Assembly (NCBI RefSeq): GCF_003795125.1
Contig: NZ_CP027783.1
Coordinates: 1,736,001 to 1,800,000, forward strand
Direction: 5' to 3'
DNA from: Tetragenococcus osmophilus
GTDB lineage: Bacteria; Bacillota; Bacilli; Lactobacillales; Enterococcaceae
DNA: 64,000 nt
Shown: one piece after another, positions 62,918-64,000 of the stretch
Position numbering within the stretch: the first letter of the stretch is position 1
Layout of the letters: every line of letters starts with the position of its first letter
The notes under the pieces: model-generated
What the model saw: the letters and a program-made list of their open reading frames with translations, nothing else
Database searches by the model: none
Told to the model about the DNA's origin: nothing
Made by a program: the position numbers and the translations under genes

Positions 62918-64000
62918 TTGGATAAAAAGGAAAAAGTAGATTTACTGCAAAAGATGATTGAAGTTAAATCAGTAAATGGCAACGAAAAAGACGTTGCTGA
63001 TATTTTAAAGAAAGTACTAGATGATGCAGGGATCCAAAATGAAATATTGCCATTTGGTGATAATCGCGCCAACTTAGTGGCAACTCTTGGACAAGGCCAT
63101 CCTGTATTAGCTGTTTCTGGTCATATGGATGTAGTCGAAGTAGACAAAGAAAATTGGGATACTGATCCATTTGAATTGGTCGAAAAGGATGGCATGTTTT
63201 ATGGCCGCGGAGTGACAGATATGAAAGCAGGTTTAGCTGCTTTAGTTATCTCCATGGTTGAATTAAAAGAAGCGGGGACTCCGTTAAATGGGACGATCAA
63301 ATTATTAGCAACGAGCGGGGAAGAAGTAGGTCAACTAGGAGCTGAAAAATTGACAGATCAGGGTTACGTAAAAGACGTCGATGCCTTGTTAATAGCAGAA
63401 CCAAGTGGCTATCGTTGTGTTTATGCTAATAAAGGCGAACTAAATGTAACAATCAATTCTACAGGACAAGCCGCTCATAGCTCAATGCCAAAAGCTGGCA
63501 TTAATGCTGTTGAGCATTTACTTCATGTATTAAGTAATATTGAAACGAAAATTAAACAAGCAACGGATAGTTTTGAGAATGACGTATTAGGTGAAACTAT
63601 ATTTAATATTGACGTAATTAATGGGGGAAACCAAATTAATGCCATACCTGCTTCAGCTCAAGCAGAAATTAATATGCGTACTATTCCTGAATTTACGAAT
63701 GATCAATTAGAAAGTATCTTTAAAGAAGTTATTGAAGATTATAATAATAAGACAGATGCTCAGATAGATTATTCAGTGACAATGAATACCATTGCTATTA
63801 CTGGAAATGAGGAATCTTCTTTAATTCAATTGATTCAAAAAATAGGAAAACCTTATTTGCAAAACCAAGAAATGTCAGACGAAGAAATCAAAGAGGCAAA
63901 AAGATCGGCAGAATTAACCGGTTTGAAATTTTCAACAGACGAAATTTTAACACTAGGTATGTCTGGCGGGACAGATGGGTCGAAATTTTTGATTAATCAA
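62918..64000 (+). CDS. M20-family metallopeptidase (ArgE/DapE group), partial at right edge
   Basis: The open frame covers 361 codons to the window edge. Metal ligands are in SGHMDVVEVD, GRGVTDMKAG and SGEEVGQLGAE, and AHSSMPKAGINAVEH marks the dimerisation domain. The last visible segment, LGMSGGTDGSKFLINQ, is close to the final His motif, so only about 15-30 residues are missing. The TTG start has GTGGA before it. It is a paralogue of the M20 gene at 10251, with the more usual GHMD motif. Confidence 0.85.
   Translation, partial: MDKKEKVDLLQKMIEVKSVNGNEKDVADILKKVLDDAGIQNEILPFGDNRANLVATLGQGHPVLAVSGHMDVVEVDKENWDTDPFELVEKDGMFYGRGVTDMKAGLAALVISMVELKEAGTPLNGTIKLLATSGEEVGQLGAEKLTDQGYVKDVDALLIAEPSGYRCVYANKGELNVTINSTGQAAHSSMPKAGINAVEHLLHVLSNIETKIKQATDSFENDVLGETIFNIDVINGGNQINAIPASAQAEINMRTIPEFTNDQLESIFKEVIEDYNNKTDAQIDYSVTMNTIAITGNEESSLIQLIQKIGKPYLQNQEMSDEEIKEAKRSAELTGLKFSTDEILTLGMSGGTDGSKFLINQ

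Noticed and set aside
62860-63170. Two minus-strand ORFs of about 70 codons
   Set aside because: They are antisense to the M20 peptidase frame, which keeps all its metal-binding motifs.

Overview
The window is low-GC Firmicute DNA. Dense short operons, AAGGAGG-type ribosome binding sites, CcpA-type cre sites and many PTS permeases point to the lactic acid bacteria. The gene set (a 2-hydroxycarboxylate transporter beside a split OadA/G/D/B oxaloacetate decarboxylase, LacC/LacD-type sugar genes, IS1380 and ISLre2 elements) suggests Enterococcaceae, with Tetragenococcus a plausible genus. That assignment is inference; no rRNA or housekeeping marker is present to prove it.

Layout. 0-7.4 kb is decayed: a fructose-family PTS gene cut by an in-frame stop, an ISLre2 element with a clear 9-bp target duplication, a remnant resembling an antitoxin, a nonsense-mutated bacteriocin-immunity-like gene, an intact nucleoside hydrolase/ECF-S pair, and a nonsense-mutated NamZ-like muramidase. 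7.5-20 kb holds small catabolic modules: GntP permease plus glycerate kinase, an M20 peptidase, an AraC regulator with a GRP sugar porter, iolG, a DeoR regulator, and a deoC/Gfo-Idh/alcohol dehydrogenase operon with a strong cre. 20-25 kb is a divergent RpiR-controlled operon (PfkB kinase, fructose-type IIBC and IIA, LacD aldolase) that fits tagatose-like ketohexose use. 25-26.5 kb is an AbiE toxin-antitoxin pair with a 17-bp inverted-repeat operator. 27-41 kb has a chorismate mutase, a DASS transporter, a sarcosine-oxidase-like enzyme, a complete ECF transporter, lone PTS IIC proteins, a GlcD-type oxidase, trpX behind a tryptophan leader peptide, UspA and MntH. 41-51 kb is an alpha-glucoside/sucrose region (GH13, IICB, GH32) invaded by two different IS1380 elements, one of which splits a nuclease-like gene. 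51-53.7 kb is a junk zone: a frameshifted DUF3052 gene and a truncated IS1182 fused to half an allantoinase gene. 53.7-58.8 kb is the divergent citrate/malate transporter and oxaloacetate decarboxylase cluster. 58.9-64 kb has a nonsense-mutated RpiR regulator, GH1 plus PTS IIC, and a partial M20 peptidase.

Three observations stand out. (1) The trpX leader has a 21-codon ORF with two Trp codons, followed by five mutually exclusive RNA segments ending in a terminator: a candidate ribosome-mediated tryptophan attenuator in a Gram-positive transporter gene. (2) Three intergenic loci carry tandem repeats with the same 41-42 bp period, each unit enclosing an inverted repeat. Two loci are recognisably the same family in opposite orientation, and the period is about four DNA helical turns. 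(3) Seven otherwise well-preserved reading frames or parts of them are broken by single in-frame stop codons, which indicates recent, ongoing gene loss.
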